Origin: Cristatella mucedo
Lineage: Eukaryota > Bryozoa > Phylactolaemata > Cristatellidae
NCBI GenBank assembly: GCA_009760855.2
Contig: WPIO01000007.1
Span: 5,832,501-5,882,500, forward strand
Direction of reading: 5' to 3'
DNA: 50,000 bases
Position numbers and translations under genes: made by a program. Shown here piece by piece: positions 1-11,352 of the stretch. The notes under the pieces are model-generated. The model searched no databases. It worked only from the letters and a program-made list of their open reading frames with translations, and had not been told where the DNA came from. Numbering within the stretch: position 1 is the first letter of the stretch; the number at the start of each line of letters is the position of its first letter.

Positions 1-73
1 TTAATCGTCAATCTGAGTTACCAGATCGAGTTTTTCGTCAATCTACTTAGCCTGATTCCATACTTAAACTTTG
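1..73 (+). pseudogene. Exon-5 copy of a MYLIP-like gene (cut by window start)
   Basis: The frame reading SYQIEFFVNLLSLIPYLNF plus G ends at donor GTGAGC (74-79). It matches exon 5 of the main gene ([19 protein letters not shown] plus G) at most positions. The following 110 bases also match intron 5 (75-190 against 29395-29510). No copies of exons 6 or 7 were found in the next 3 kb, so this is either the remnant of a duplicate or an exon of a gene whose 3' end is lost. Confidence 0.7.
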
Positions 74-224
74 GTGAGCAGATGAAAGGCACTACAGACC
101 TTCGCTGATTGACCGAGCTAACTGATTGCTTGAGCAGCGAGTTGAAGAGACTGAATTAAAGTGAATGATTGAAAAGCTGCTGTAATCACACCGTAGCCGA
201 TATCTGACGAGAGCCCCCTTGGAC

Positions 225-475
225 GTGCGACCGTCCGACCGCACCTATTCGTCCCGAAAGGCTACAGGTTAAACTTGCTGTTGCATTCATCCGCTTAAGG
301 ATCGTCGGTAACAGAAGCTTTTGCTCTGCAAGTCCAAGACTATGGAACTCTCTTTCATGATTCCTATGCAACGACATCCACTCTCCCGCGGCTGACTGTG
401 GCACTTAATTTCCAACCGTCATGAGATGCTACTTCCATGCTACTCATATAAAACCTCACCAGCTAACGGTAGGAG
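225..475 (+). mobile_element. LINE-B 3' fragment
   Basis: Degraded copy of the LINE-B segment encoding CSA-PRLWNSL, followed by the conserved 3' untranslated stretch (GCTACTTCCATGCTACTCA). Strand is judged from those words. Confidence 0.6.
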
Positions 476-479
476 TTCC

Positions 480-1835
480 AAGTGATTTGATGGACGGAAG
501 TCAGGATCGGCTTTACGAAAGCTATGGCGCCAGTAGAGGCCCTTGGCGATCAAGATGACGTCCGACCCAGCTGAAGGAAAAGCAGCCCACCGTCCGCAAG
601 ACTCATCCGTTGTGCACCTATTGCAACTTAAATCGCTCGATTTATCTCTAACTAATCGACGTGCCTCATTCTATCATTTGCAGCGAGCCAAGGTTGAGAC
701 TTTATTCGCACGGGGCTCTACAAAATAATGATTAGTAGTCCATTGTTATCAAAATGTTTACTCTTACCCCAATACCCGACGTGGCTTTGCCACTTCTATT
801 ATTCTTCAACTGCCATGCAACAGCCTCGTCGTACACAGGCTCCACTCAGTATTGTAAATTTTCTGTTCCATTTATTCTTTTTTAGACCGTTAGTGACAAA
901 AGATTTTGGTCGTAGACGTATTAACTCTCGAAAAATTCTTATGCAGCGACATATTCTCAATTACTACCGACTCTGGCACATCCAATCCAGAAAATCAAAC
1001 GTTGCTATTACTATGCTGATTACATTCTTGATAGTTCTGCTTACCCGGCTAGGCATCTTATATTCTCTTTGTTGAATCTTAGATAGAGTCTTTTGGCTAC
1101 CAAATGTGCACCGGAAGAAGTCACTTAAGCGAAATGTGTGAACTATTTTGGGCTCTCTAAGGTAACACCAACCACGCAGTCTTTTCGAGCTCTGACATTT
1201 CCAGAAATAGATGCAAAACAAGAGAGTGAAGGGACCTAAAATTAAGTGAAATAACTTGAAGTCAAGACGAATATTGATGGAGACCTAGTGGAGGTTGGCG
1301 AAATTTATTTGGTGTCACATGGCAGTTAAGGAGTTTACCACGGACTAGCCTAGCCGCTGTCTTGTGCGCACAGCTGAAGAGTCTTAATGCGCTTATTGAG
1401 CTGTACACTACGGATGGTGTTAGACACATTTCGGCTTCTGTAGCAGTGTTATGATTTTTCTAAGATAAGGAGTTTTCTCATTAAAATATGGCTGTTATTG
1501 GCTCTTCTCTACAGATGCTGTTAGCAAACATCGGTGTACGGTAATCGGTGCTGCACGTAACACTCGTTAGTCTATCATTGACGAGCCATCTCAACCAGTA
1601 GTGGTTGGTCACGCATGAGTGGGGGACGAATACCACTACGAATGCTGTTTTTGTGCCAAATAGCTTTAGTGCAGAGCTGGTAAGTGCGCTATCGTAGAAA
1701 CACTTGTCTTTTCAGATTCGTGACGGATATTATTAAAGCTTTCGCCTCTAAACATAGCTATCGATCCCACATGCTATATCGCTACACAGGAGCTGATTGA
1801 AGATTGTGACAGCGACATCAGGCGAGATGTCACGC
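480..1835. other. No gene recognised
   Basis: Short open stretches occur on both strands, but none has a recognisable family, splice context or codon bias. I see nothing assignable here. Confidence 0.4.
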
Positions 1836-1839
1836 ACAT

Positions 1840-2120
1840 TTACAATCGACCTCCGAGGTTTTCACCAGCTGCTTCGTTAAGAAGTTGACACACTTTCGAA
1901 CAGCTCGAGTGCAGATGCATGAACACAGCAACGAGAGGACTGCACGAAAGCAGCATTCCATTGCTTGTAACCACATTTCCCGTGTCCATGGCAGTAGCAA
2001 TGTCAAGCACATATAAGAGAATGTCTACGAAAAAAAGAAGCTGCGTGCGCTACGCAGCTGCAATGTGGACTGCTTGTGGGTTGTGCGAAACTGGAGCAGC
2101 TAGAGATCCGGTGCCCGAGG
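1840..2120. repeat. Duplicated flank, copy 1 (partner at 38245-38640)
   Basis: The run beginning CCGAGGTTTTCACCAGCTGC and continuing past the cluster CATTCCA-TGCTTGTAACCACATTTC matches 38252-38400 closely. A second block (about 2041-2110) matches 38565-38640. In the partner a LINE-A 3' end separates the two blocks. Confidence 0.7.
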
Positions 2121-2204
2121 AAAGCTGTACAAACCAAAAGAATTATGTGAAGAGATCATCTTCATCGGTCCAGATATGAGAAGGGGTGAGGCGTGAAAGA
2201 TCGA

Positions 2205-2520
<316 letters not shown>

Positions 2521-3114
2521 GAAGAAGAGCACAGCACCAGCTACTGTGTACAATTCCTTAACAATCACTGTGAGTTACTTTTTGTACATAGATTATGCTG
2601 TAACCGGTACCTAATCGAAATTTAAAAAACGCTAATAATCTCAAGAACAGTAATAATCTGACCACTTTGGGCTACATAAACCTGTCACGGAGGAAGGGAG
2701 CCTTTAAGGAGCGATGCTTAGGTCAAGGGGCCATGTTTAGGTCAAGATGAAATGCTCTTCAGGGATAATTTATGCCAGTACTAAGATTACAGCGTGTCCA
2801 AATTAACCGTTGGAATTTTGTAGAGGGGCTAAAGAGCCGTTCTGGACAGCACTCCTTCAGCATGCAGAATATAAATCGTTTCCAAGAAGGGAAGGGATTT
2901 CATGTTTAATAACTTACATGGAGAGCTTAATAAGTACCTTTCGACTAAATAGGTGCCTTAAGCTTTACGATCAGTCTCCGCTGACGGCCACCGGTATTCG
3001 ATATGTGCTCAAAGTTGTATCTTGCAGCACCTTTTCATCGGACTCTGCGTGGAAACCAAAGGCTACTAAGTGCCTACCGTTAAGGAATTGCAAGAGACCT
3101 CTTAGAATCACATT

Positions 3115-3330
3115 TTCCGCTTCCGGTTAACCTGGTTCGACTCGTGCTTTCTGATTTGCCACTTTGAACTGGAAACAGCTCAGGAAATACATGCGATAAC
3201 CCAAGGCTCATGCGCTACGGGATATATAATTATTTTGCCACGCAATTTACGTACGACCTACGAACCGTCAAGTATACGAAGCACGAGACTGACCGCAGCT
3301 ACTCTCTCTCTCTCTCGCAGCCAAAGTCCG
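3115..3330 (+). repeat. Copy of the 5' flank found at 40128-40340
   Basis: Shared blocks include CAAGAGACCTCTTA/CAAGAGACCTATTA, CCGCTTTGAAC-like, and CACGAGACTGACCGC/CACGATACTGACCGC. At 40128-40340 this sequence lies directly before the exon-1 copy. Here no exon 1 can be recognised downstream. The alignment was made by eye and the borders are approximate. Confidence 0.5.
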
Positions 3331-3689
3331 CCTGTCGGTGAGTCGTAGCGCTGAGCTGAAGCTGCTGAACGCTTCTAGCTCTAGGATGCGAGTAGGTACC
3401 GACTATAACGTCCGGGTGATTCTTTGAGCTATTGCATATTCAGTGTTGCTGCTGGCGCCGCTTGCAGGGCGCGCCTTAAAAAATTCTTTTGCGAAACACC
3501 CGCTTGCTACAATTGGCTATGTGGTGAAACAGAAGGAGGCACGTTTAATTAAATTTGAGTTCAAAAGTTAAATTACTGTATACATTGCATGCGTTACGCC
3601 GCTGCTCAAAAACTAGCCTGGGCAAGGCGGAAATAACACTCCGCATCTGCATAAGCTGGCGTTAAAGCTTCAACGGCTCTTATTGACAA

Positions 3690-4235
3690 TTCTCTGCGAT
3701 GAGATCACAATTACCTTTTATCGTTTCAAAATGTGGGTCCTCTTATACAGGAAAACTGCGTCAAAGTAGGATATGCCTTTACGACATCTCGTCTCTACTT
3801 TTGCAACTCATTGCTTGATATTTTAAGTGCCTGTATAGTCAAGTGCTTATAGTTGATGCAAAATTGCACCTAGGATTTTCTGTTGTGAGCGTCGCAGATG
3901 CCACGTATTGCTGCTTCTCCCGACCTAAACCGGCTAGCAATCAAGCAACGTACGACATCAAGGTTCTGTCACTCATATTTAGGTCTTTTCATTCTTTGGC
4001 TCCAGCCAACATTTCACAACGACTCCAAAGCCACCCTAAGCATAGTACCATCCGCGTTTCTGACTCATATCGTTTAACTATGTCTCGAACGAACTCAAAT
4101 TGCTTAGGAGACCATCTTTCGTTCACAGAGTCCAAAAGCCTGAAATTAACTACTGAATAAAGTCAGGACATGCCCCGAATTAATGAAATTTAGAAAGAAG
4201 TTGAAAAGTTACCTGTTTCCCAAAGTATTTGCTGG
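3690..4235 (+). mobile_element. LINE-A 3' RT fragment, degraded
   Basis: Words from the LINE-A reverse transcriptase C-terminus can be read across frames: NRLAIKQR, SFHSLAPANIS and KFRKKLKSYLF. Several frameshifts are present. Confidence 0.65.
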
Positions 4236-4435
4236 GTTCATAATGTTACTTATCCTTGATCTGCTTACATTTGCTGACACTGTGCAGTTTTCTACTAACC
4301 GTAGTTGCAAGTTGACCATGTCGCCACAAACCATTTCATTATTCTTCCTTTACAGCTTGCAAAGCAAGCATAAAGCAGGTTAAGTGCCCAGAAAGTGATT
4401 GAGAGTTCTATTATGGCACTATAGGAAGTTATCAA

Positions 4436-5095
4436 TATTGTATGTAATGTAATGTATCCCCGTCTGTAAGTCCACAAAGTCATAAAAACCATAAGGGTGT
4501 TACGCAGGAGAGTTTTGTATAGCGCACTCACAGCCTAAGCGGCTTTCGGTACGCATTCGGTAGCCAACAGACTTCATCTCACGCAACAAAGAGAAAGTGG
4601 GAAGCATAGCAGAGTCAGGAGAGCAGTTGAGGTAGTGAGTAGCGTGGAAGTAGCAGTTCAGGACCGCTGAAAAAAGATGTGCCATAGTCGGCAGTAGGAG
4701 AGTAGTTGTCGTTGAGCAAGAATTGTGGAAGCGAGTTCCACAGTCTAGGACCTGCAGAGCTAACGCTTCTGTCGCCAACTGTCTTTAAGCGGAGGAGTGG
4801 GACAGCTAATTTATTGTCCACACAGGACCTCAGGGCACGAACAGGCTGAAACTGATGCAGCAGTTCAGCTAGGTACGAAGTAGCCAAGCCGTGGCGGGCC
4901 TTGTGGGTCAGCGTAAGAACTTTGCTCTGTATCGTTTGCTCAACCGGCAACCATCCTAGCTCTTTCAGCAAAGGAGACACGTGCTCAAACCGCTGGGACT
5001 TGAAGACCAGCCTTGAAGCCATATTCATAGTCCGCTGTAGTGGCATAATAGCTTTCTTTGGCAGCCCAGCCAAAAGGGAATTACAATAATGTCGT
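4436..5095 (-). mobile_element. LINE-B 3' end (RT C-terminus and tail)
   Basis: The minus-strand frame from 5073 reads MAGLPKKAIMPLQRTMNMAS, then [18 protein letters not shown] and RLWNSLPQF, the C-terminus of an L2/CR1-type reverse transcriptase. The 3' end (low coordinates) carries the TACATTACAT tail at 4440-4456. It is 5'-truncated. Confidence 0.88.
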
Positions 5096-5419
5096 CCGTA
5101 TTATCCTTTTTTTTACATGGGCTCGTGTGCATGGCCCCTTTCATAAAAAAGTTCCAAACTCAATCAAATGCTCCCACTATTGTTTGCGGCCAGCTTGACC
5201 AGATGGGGATCGCATTCAATGAGCAGCCTTCGTACTCTACGGAATCTAAAATTATCTGGGAACGGCAACCCCTAAAAATTGTTATTTATGCTGTCTATAT
5301 GAAAGTACCTATCTTGTCTCTGCCGCTCAATCCTCGGTCCGACGTGTCATCAGTACTGTAATGGTGCAGCATGACTCTAGCACACATTCTTAATGTATTT
5401 GCTCCTCTGACCACGGTAC

Positions 5420-6240
5420 TGGAGCTATTTCCTCCTCTGACTAGTGTTCGCTCGCGAACAGATAGCACATGGTTTAGTGCAGACGTTGATCTTGCAGGGA
5501 ATACTCGGCAAAAGCTTTAGAAAGCATTCAAAAGATCAGAACTGGATATCTTTCGACTGACACACGATGGCTGATGGGGATCATGCTAAAACACCCTGCT
5601 AAAGGTAAGTCTCGCTTCTAAAAAAATAGAAAAGAACTAATGATGCACAAAAACGCTTATTTCGACCATCAATAGTCTCCATATTATCAACCGCTTCCAT
5701 ATTTGCATATTGCTTAGTGATCCTTGTGGTGATTTATTTTATCACTTTTATAGCTTCTTTGTCAGCAAGATAATGTCAGGCTTAATCTCCAAAGTAAAAT
5801 TTTGACTAGAGTAGTCTCTTTCAATTTCTTGCAGCATCAAAATTTTTTAGGTTTTCAGAAATGACCTCGTGTCGTCCTTCACCTCCCAGTCTAAGAAATC
5901 CGCTAGCACCATACACATTTGGCTACTGCGTACTATTTTCGTAATAAGCTGCCTATTTTTGCTTCGGATCTGTACCACTCACAATCATGGACCTTTATTT
6001 ACCATCAGGTCTTGTACACGCATCTGTCAGCAAGATGCAGTTAAGCCATTAATAATAGCGAGTTGACACTGGGCCAATAGACAACGTAAGTCTGGTCTTC
6101 CTATTGCTGTTTCTATTAAAACTACTTGAACGAGTGGTGTCAGGCCAGCTAAACGCTTAAATTCCACTTCAAATCTAGTAACTAAGTTTCAATTGACTTT
6201 TAGAGATAATCGCTATAAAGATTCAGCTACATTATGAGTT
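5420..6240 (+). mobile_element. LINE-A internal fragment (linker and RT start), degraded
   Basis: Translated words match the endonuclease-RT linker (STWFSADVDLA, KAFKRSELDIFRLTH) and the RT start (FTSQSKKSAS) of the copy at 46247-48700. Many stops and frameshifts occur. Confidence 0.55.
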
Positions 6241-6271
6241 TATGACGTTTATGACAAAACTTACGGTGATA

Positions 6272-7400
6272 GTAATAATAATAATAATAATAATTCACTT
6301 GATAAAGCGCCCTCAGAGAACTTAATCTCTCTCTAGGCGCTTTACATTTGCTGTAAAGTGAAATGCAATTGAATGGTAAGTAAAATCATGCTTGAAAAAA
6401 ACAAACGAAATGAATAATATGGTTAGGGGTGACATGCACAGGGTCAGCATGCAAATGTGGTTAGTGGCAGCATGCACAGTGTCAGCACGCATAAGCACAT
6501 CAAGGACGAATCACAGGGACCCACTAAATGCTGTCCTAAATAGGTGTGTTTTTTCAAGTTCTTTTTAAATGTGGTAAAGTCAGGGGATGTACTGCCGCAA
6601 GTCGGGAGTGAGTTCCAGGCTTTAGGAGCATACGAACTAAATGCACGGTCTCCAAAGGATTTAAGGTTTGTATGAGGTATTTCTAGACTGTTGGATTCCG
6701 AAAAGTGGGTGGTACGATGCTTGGCCTGATGGGATAGTATATCTGACAGATAGGCTGGAGCCATAGAATGAAGGGACCTAAAAGTGAGCGACAAAACCTT
6801 GAAGTCAATCCGTTGCTTGACTGGTTACCAGTGCAGGTCGGCGAGAAGTGGAGTAATGTGGCAACTGCGACGCTCACGACAGACAAGCCTAGCTGCCGAG
6901 TTTTGCACCAGCTGCAATCGCCTGATCGCACATGCTGGTAGGCCAGTGAGCAGTGAGTTGCAGAAGTCGAGACGAGATGTCACGAATGCATGGACCAACT
7001 TAGATGTGGTATCTTTGTCTAAACAAGCCCGAATTTTAGCAATGTTATGAAGCTGAAAATAGGCGGATTTGACTGTGGAGCTGATGTGGTCGTCTAACGA
7101 GAGGTCGCTTTGGAATATGACACCTAAATTTCGAGCTGATTCAACTGGAGATATGCTGGCAGAGCCAATTTTGAGAGTCAGCCTTTCCAACCTCTGGATC
7201 ACACTGGGTTTGCCCATAACTAGTAAGTTAGTTTTATCATCGTTAAGTTTTAGAAAATTTGCTGCCATCCATGTGCGGATATCATCAATGCATGCAGCTA
7301 GTGAGTTTAGAGAATTTGAGGTGCTCGAAGGCTGTGAGGGATCAAAGCAAAGGTACAACTGAGTGTCATCTGCATAGAAGTGAAAGCCTTGATTGTGCTA
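6272..7400 (-). mobile_element. LINE-A 3' half with (TTA)n tail
   Basis: Minus-strand frames at 7358-6825 and 6794-6444 contain LNSLAACIDDIRTWMAANFL, HAFVTSRLDFCNSLLTGLPA, RLQLVQNSAARLV and TPLLADLHW, and end KAWNSLPTC. The 3' end has the terminal hairpin (6304-6343) and the (TAA)n complement of the tail at 6272-6294. The frame is broken at least once near 6800. Confidence 0.92.
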
Positions 7401-7799
7401 GATAATTCCTGCTATTTATGCTGAATATCGTCGATCCATTCGGTTCATTTTGAGCACACGCCACATCGCTTAGGCAACACAGGCACTGCGGTGGAATGTC
7501 TCAGGTTATTTCACAGCAAAAGATTTCAGAGAATAGATGTCAAAGACCAATGGTCATCCACCGATCGTTAAAGTTGCGATTTCAAGGACTTGTTTGTCGT
7601 CGGTCCGCGTCTGGTCAAAATTATTACTGTCTCTCTGACAGCAGTGATTTTCACATACAGCCTTGGCGTCGTTTGCATGCAGAAGGAAAACAGCTGTAGC
7701 TGTGCTTTGACCACTGCTGGCCCTCCACCTTGTCGAACTCTTTTAACTCTCTAAAACAAAGTAACTTGCCGACGTGTTACTTTCGATGGGAGAGAACTA

Positions 7800-8568
7800 C
7801 ATTTAACTGAATAAAACTGCAGCAGCTTACTAGTTTCGCGAAAGGCTAGTTTTATCCAGAAATTGAAAATGCTAACCCTAAAATTAGCCACCACGTATCC
7901 TGTAGCGGCTGAATTAAACCGGCCTGTCCTATTCAGAAATGTTATCTCGATAGATGACCATATCAGTTCCTCTGTCAAGTCTACCTAAATTCAGGATTTT
8001 CCCATGGGAAAAATTGGGTTGGCTTAGGCAGGAATACCACAGTCAAGCTTGTACATGCACTTGTGACATCCCGCCTACACCTCGTAGCTCGCGGCATGAA
8101 AGATTCCTACCTGATTATCAAGAAACGTAAACCGCAGTACAGTACAAACTGTGCAACTAGGCTCGTCTCTCGCAAATTTTGTAACTGCCGCATTACACAA
8201 CTTCTCACAGACCTCAACTGGCTCGGTTTAAAGTAGCGTTTCGACTCAGCGGCTCCGTCGTCAACTCGTCGGTCCGTTCAATCTCTTGCTCATGCCAAGC
8301 TTGTCGAGCTGCCTCCTTGTCCGGCGTTGCATTATGGCGCATTCGCATTCTGGCACTGTGCATGCTGCCACTAACCACATTTGCATGCTGACCCTGTGCA
8401 TGCATGTCACCCCTAACCATGTTATGCATTTTGTTTGTTTATCAAGCATGATATTACTCATCATTCAATTGCATTTCACTTTGCAGCAAATGTAAAGCGC
8501 CTAGAGAGAGATTGAGTTCTCTGAGGGCACTTTATCAAGTGCATTATTATTATTATTATTATTCTGGT
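7800..8568 (+). mobile_element. LINE-A 3' half, degraded, with hairpin and (ATT)n tail
   Basis: The region encoding FLKLN..KT to HITPLL is recognisable but heavily mutated. The untranslated end, with CATGCTGACCCTGTGCATG, the hairpin (8494-8533) and (ATT)n to 8563, is well kept. Confidence 0.78.
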
Positions 8569-9164
8569 CTGGTGATTCGAGTCGCTTAGACATGTATCTA
8601 ACTTGGCCTAAAATCCTTTAGAAGCTCTGCAGGCAGTCTAGTCTGTCTGCTCCTAAAGCCTAAAAATCACCGCGATTTATGTCACGGTATTCTCTGGTTT
8701 GACGAAGTTTTAAACGTAGCTAAAAACTCACATTTTTCCCTAAGTTCATTCGCTGTTCGCTGGCGAACCTTTTTTATGTGAATGCATCTGATAATATTGT
8801 GAATTGTATCACTATAATGAGTCGACATGCTTTCTTTTCAACGTAAGCAAAGTGCGCATAAAAGGATTGAGATAACCTGGGTGGCGAAAAATAAATTAAT
8901 AATGTTATGATTGTTAGTACTATCATTATTATCGCTACCAAAGCACTGTAGCTACTTCTTTACCCTGATCGTTAGACCGAAAGTGCAAAGCTCTTAGTTA
9001 TCGCCGATGGGTGACAAATACAGGTAACTGAAAGGCGCAGCTCACGAGTCGCAGTTGCAGAACCGATACACGTTTGCAGTTGTAGAGCATGAGGACAAAA
9101 CAGAGGGCTCAGCCCTTAAAATAACAAGCCCACATCTTCTGGTTACAATAGTATATTTGTATAA

Positions 9165-9165
9165 A

Positions 9166-9197
<32 letters not shown>
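9165..9197. repeat. (TA)n microsatellite
   Basis: About 30 bases of TA directly abutting the 5' end of the LINE-A copy. Confidence 0.95.
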
Positions 9198-9199
<2 letters not shown>

Positions 9200-9201
<2 letters not shown>

Positions 9202-10339
9202 CTAAGATTTGCCAAACACAATCTAGGCTTTCACTTATATGTGGATGACACTCAGTTGTACCTTTGCTTTGATCTCTCCCAGCCTTCAAGCACCTCGAAT
9301 TCTCTCAACTCGCTAGCTGCATGTATTGATAACATCCGCACATGGAAGGCAGCAAATTTCCTAAAACTAAACAATGATAACTAACTAACTAACTTACTAG
9401 TTATGGGAAAACTCAATGTGATTCAGAAATTGGAAAGGCTGACGCTCAAAATTGGCTGTGCCAGCATATCTCCAGTTGAATCAGCTCGAAATCTAGGTGT
9501 CATGTTCCAAAGTGACCTCTCGTTAGACGACCACATCAGCTCCACAGTCAAATCTGCCTTCTTTCAGCTACATAACATTGCTAAAATTCGGGCTTGTTTA
9601 GATAAGGATACCACGTCCAAGTTGGTTCATGCATTCGTGACATCCCGTCTCGACTTGTGCAACTCACTGCTCGCTGGCCTACCGGCATGTGCGATCAGGC
9701 GATTGCAGCTGGTGCAAAACTCCACAGCTAGGCTTGTCTGTCGTGAGCGTCGCAGCTGCAATATCACACCACTTCTCGCCGACCTGCACTGGCTACCAGT
9801 CAAGCAACGGATTGAATTCAAGGTTTTATCGCTCACTTTTGGGTCACTTCATTCTTTGGCTCCAGCCTATCTCTCAGATCCACTCCCCCAACAGGCCAAG
9901 CATCGTACCACCCACTTTTCGGAATCCAACAGTCTACAAATACCTCGTACAAACCTCAAGTTCTTTGGAGACGGTGCATTTAGTTCGTATGCTCCCAAAG
10001 CCTGGAACTCCCTCCCGACTTGCGTCAGAACATCCCCTAACCTGACCACATTTAAAAAGAACTAAAAAACACACCTATTTAGGACAGCATTTAGTGGGTC
10101 ACTGTGATTCGTCCTTGATGTGCTTATGCGTGCTGACACTGTGCATGCTGCCACTAACCACATTTGCATGCTGACCCTGTGCATGTCACCCCAAACCATG
10201 TTATCATGTTGTTTGTTCATCAAACATGATTACACTCACCATTCGATTGCATTTCCCTTTGCAGCAAATGTAAATCGCCTAGAGAGAGATTAAGTTCTGC
10301 GAGAGCGCTTTATCAAGTGCATTATTATTATTATTATTG
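9200..10339 (+). mobile_element. LINE-A 3' half, best-preserved sense copy
   Basis: Reads LGFHLYVDDTQLYL (the RT catalytic Y-x-D-D box) at 9225-9266, then DNIRTWKAANFLKLN. A (CTAA)n slippage at 9381-9396 creates a stop, and 220 open codons follow (9403-10065) through [32 protein letters not shown] and LPVKQRIEFKVLSLTF to the stop. The terminal hairpin (10272-10311) and (ATT)n tail complete it. It starts just after a (TA)n tract, so it is 5'-truncated before the RT palm. Confidence 0.93.
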
Positions 10340-10361
10340 TACTAAAATATTTAACGTACAA

Positions 10362-10740
10362 CTATACATTTGCCAGCGGTGCCCTGCCCTGCCGAGGTCG
10401 TAAGTGCCACCCCGCCCTCCCTGTTAAGGAGCAAGGACCACACGGTCTCCAAGGCGGTAATGGCATTGAGACGCAGTGCCACCATTCTCCGGGCCAGAAT
10501 CGGCCATGATGGTCAGGAGCTTTCTCGCGGCTTCCTTTATACATTAATATACTGCCTGCTATATTGTCGATTCGATCTTTTGCTGTTCGCGACTGCCCGT
10601 ACAAATTCAAAAATGTTAAAACCGTCATTTCCCCAGGTGGAATGCCGAGGTCGGCCAGGCAAGCTTCATTATTTGGCCAACGGCTCTCGAGAGCCCCGAC
10701 GACGAAGGGCCTCACCATTGCCGACCGGTAGCGAGCGGTC
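10362..10740 (-). mobile_element. Possible C-terminal fragment of another retrotransposon
   Basis: The minus-strand frame from 10718 begins RPFVVGALESRWPNNEACL then LGIPPGEMTVLTFLNL. A VVGxLGxWxPxN-x-x-L-x-x-LGI pattern is common at the C-terminus of polyproteins of some non-LTR elements with restriction-like endonucleases (R2/NeSL-type). The surrounding GC-rich sequence to about 11015 differs from LINE-A and LINE-B. I am recalling the pattern, so this is tentative. Confidence 0.45.
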
Positions 10741-11029
10741 AGGAAATACCGGGCAACGGCTGCATATTTATCGGTCTTGTTCCGGGCGCTATAATCAGAG
10801 CATCCTCGCTGCCATCGAACGGCGCCGTCGCATCAACAAATATTAAATCAGTGCCCCGTTGCCCCTTCCGCTTATATATATATATTTTATTGTTAAGAAC
10901 TGGTCGGGTACATGGTTGGCCTAGGTCCGCCGAGACACGTCTCGGGCGTGACCAGGAGGCGGCCAGACCTCAGCTGTCGCGCGCACTTGCAGGGGCGTCT
11001 CATGCCTGACAGGAGTAACCCCCAAATAT

Positions 11030-11096
11030 ATGTTTATATAAATATATATATATATAAATATATATATATATAAATATATATACATACATATATAAG
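11030..11096. repeat. (TA)n-rich microsatellite with AAATA interruptions
   Basis: Repeated ATATATATAAATATAT blocks. Confidence 0.9.
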
Positions 11097-11107
11097 TGAG
11101 TGTACAC

Positions 11108-11352
11108 CTTTAAGTGAGTGACAAGAGCTTGAAGTCGATGCCTTGCTTGATTGGGACCCCATACAGTTTAGTGGTGAGTGTTATGATGTGGCAACTGCAA
11201 CGCTCAGGACAGAAAAGCCTAGCTGTAGAGTTTTGCACCAACCATAAGCACTTATTTGCACAGGCCGGCAGACGAGAAAGCAGTGAGTTACAAGAGTCAA
11301 GTCTGGATGTCACAAATGGATGGATTGAGCTGGAAGTAGTATCCCATTGCTT
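11108..11352 (-). mobile_element. LINE-A RT fragment
   Basis: The minus strand reads HPFVTSRLDSCNSLLSRLPA, LWLVQNSTARLF and PIKQGIDFKLLSLT. It lacks the 3' end and abuts a sense-strand LINE-A segment at about 11352. Confidence 0.8.

Noticed and set aside
6784-7362. + strand frames opposite the LINE-A copy
   Set aside because: Antisense shadows of the reverse transcriptase frame on the minus strand; the same shadow recurs at 9627, 30567 and 38132.
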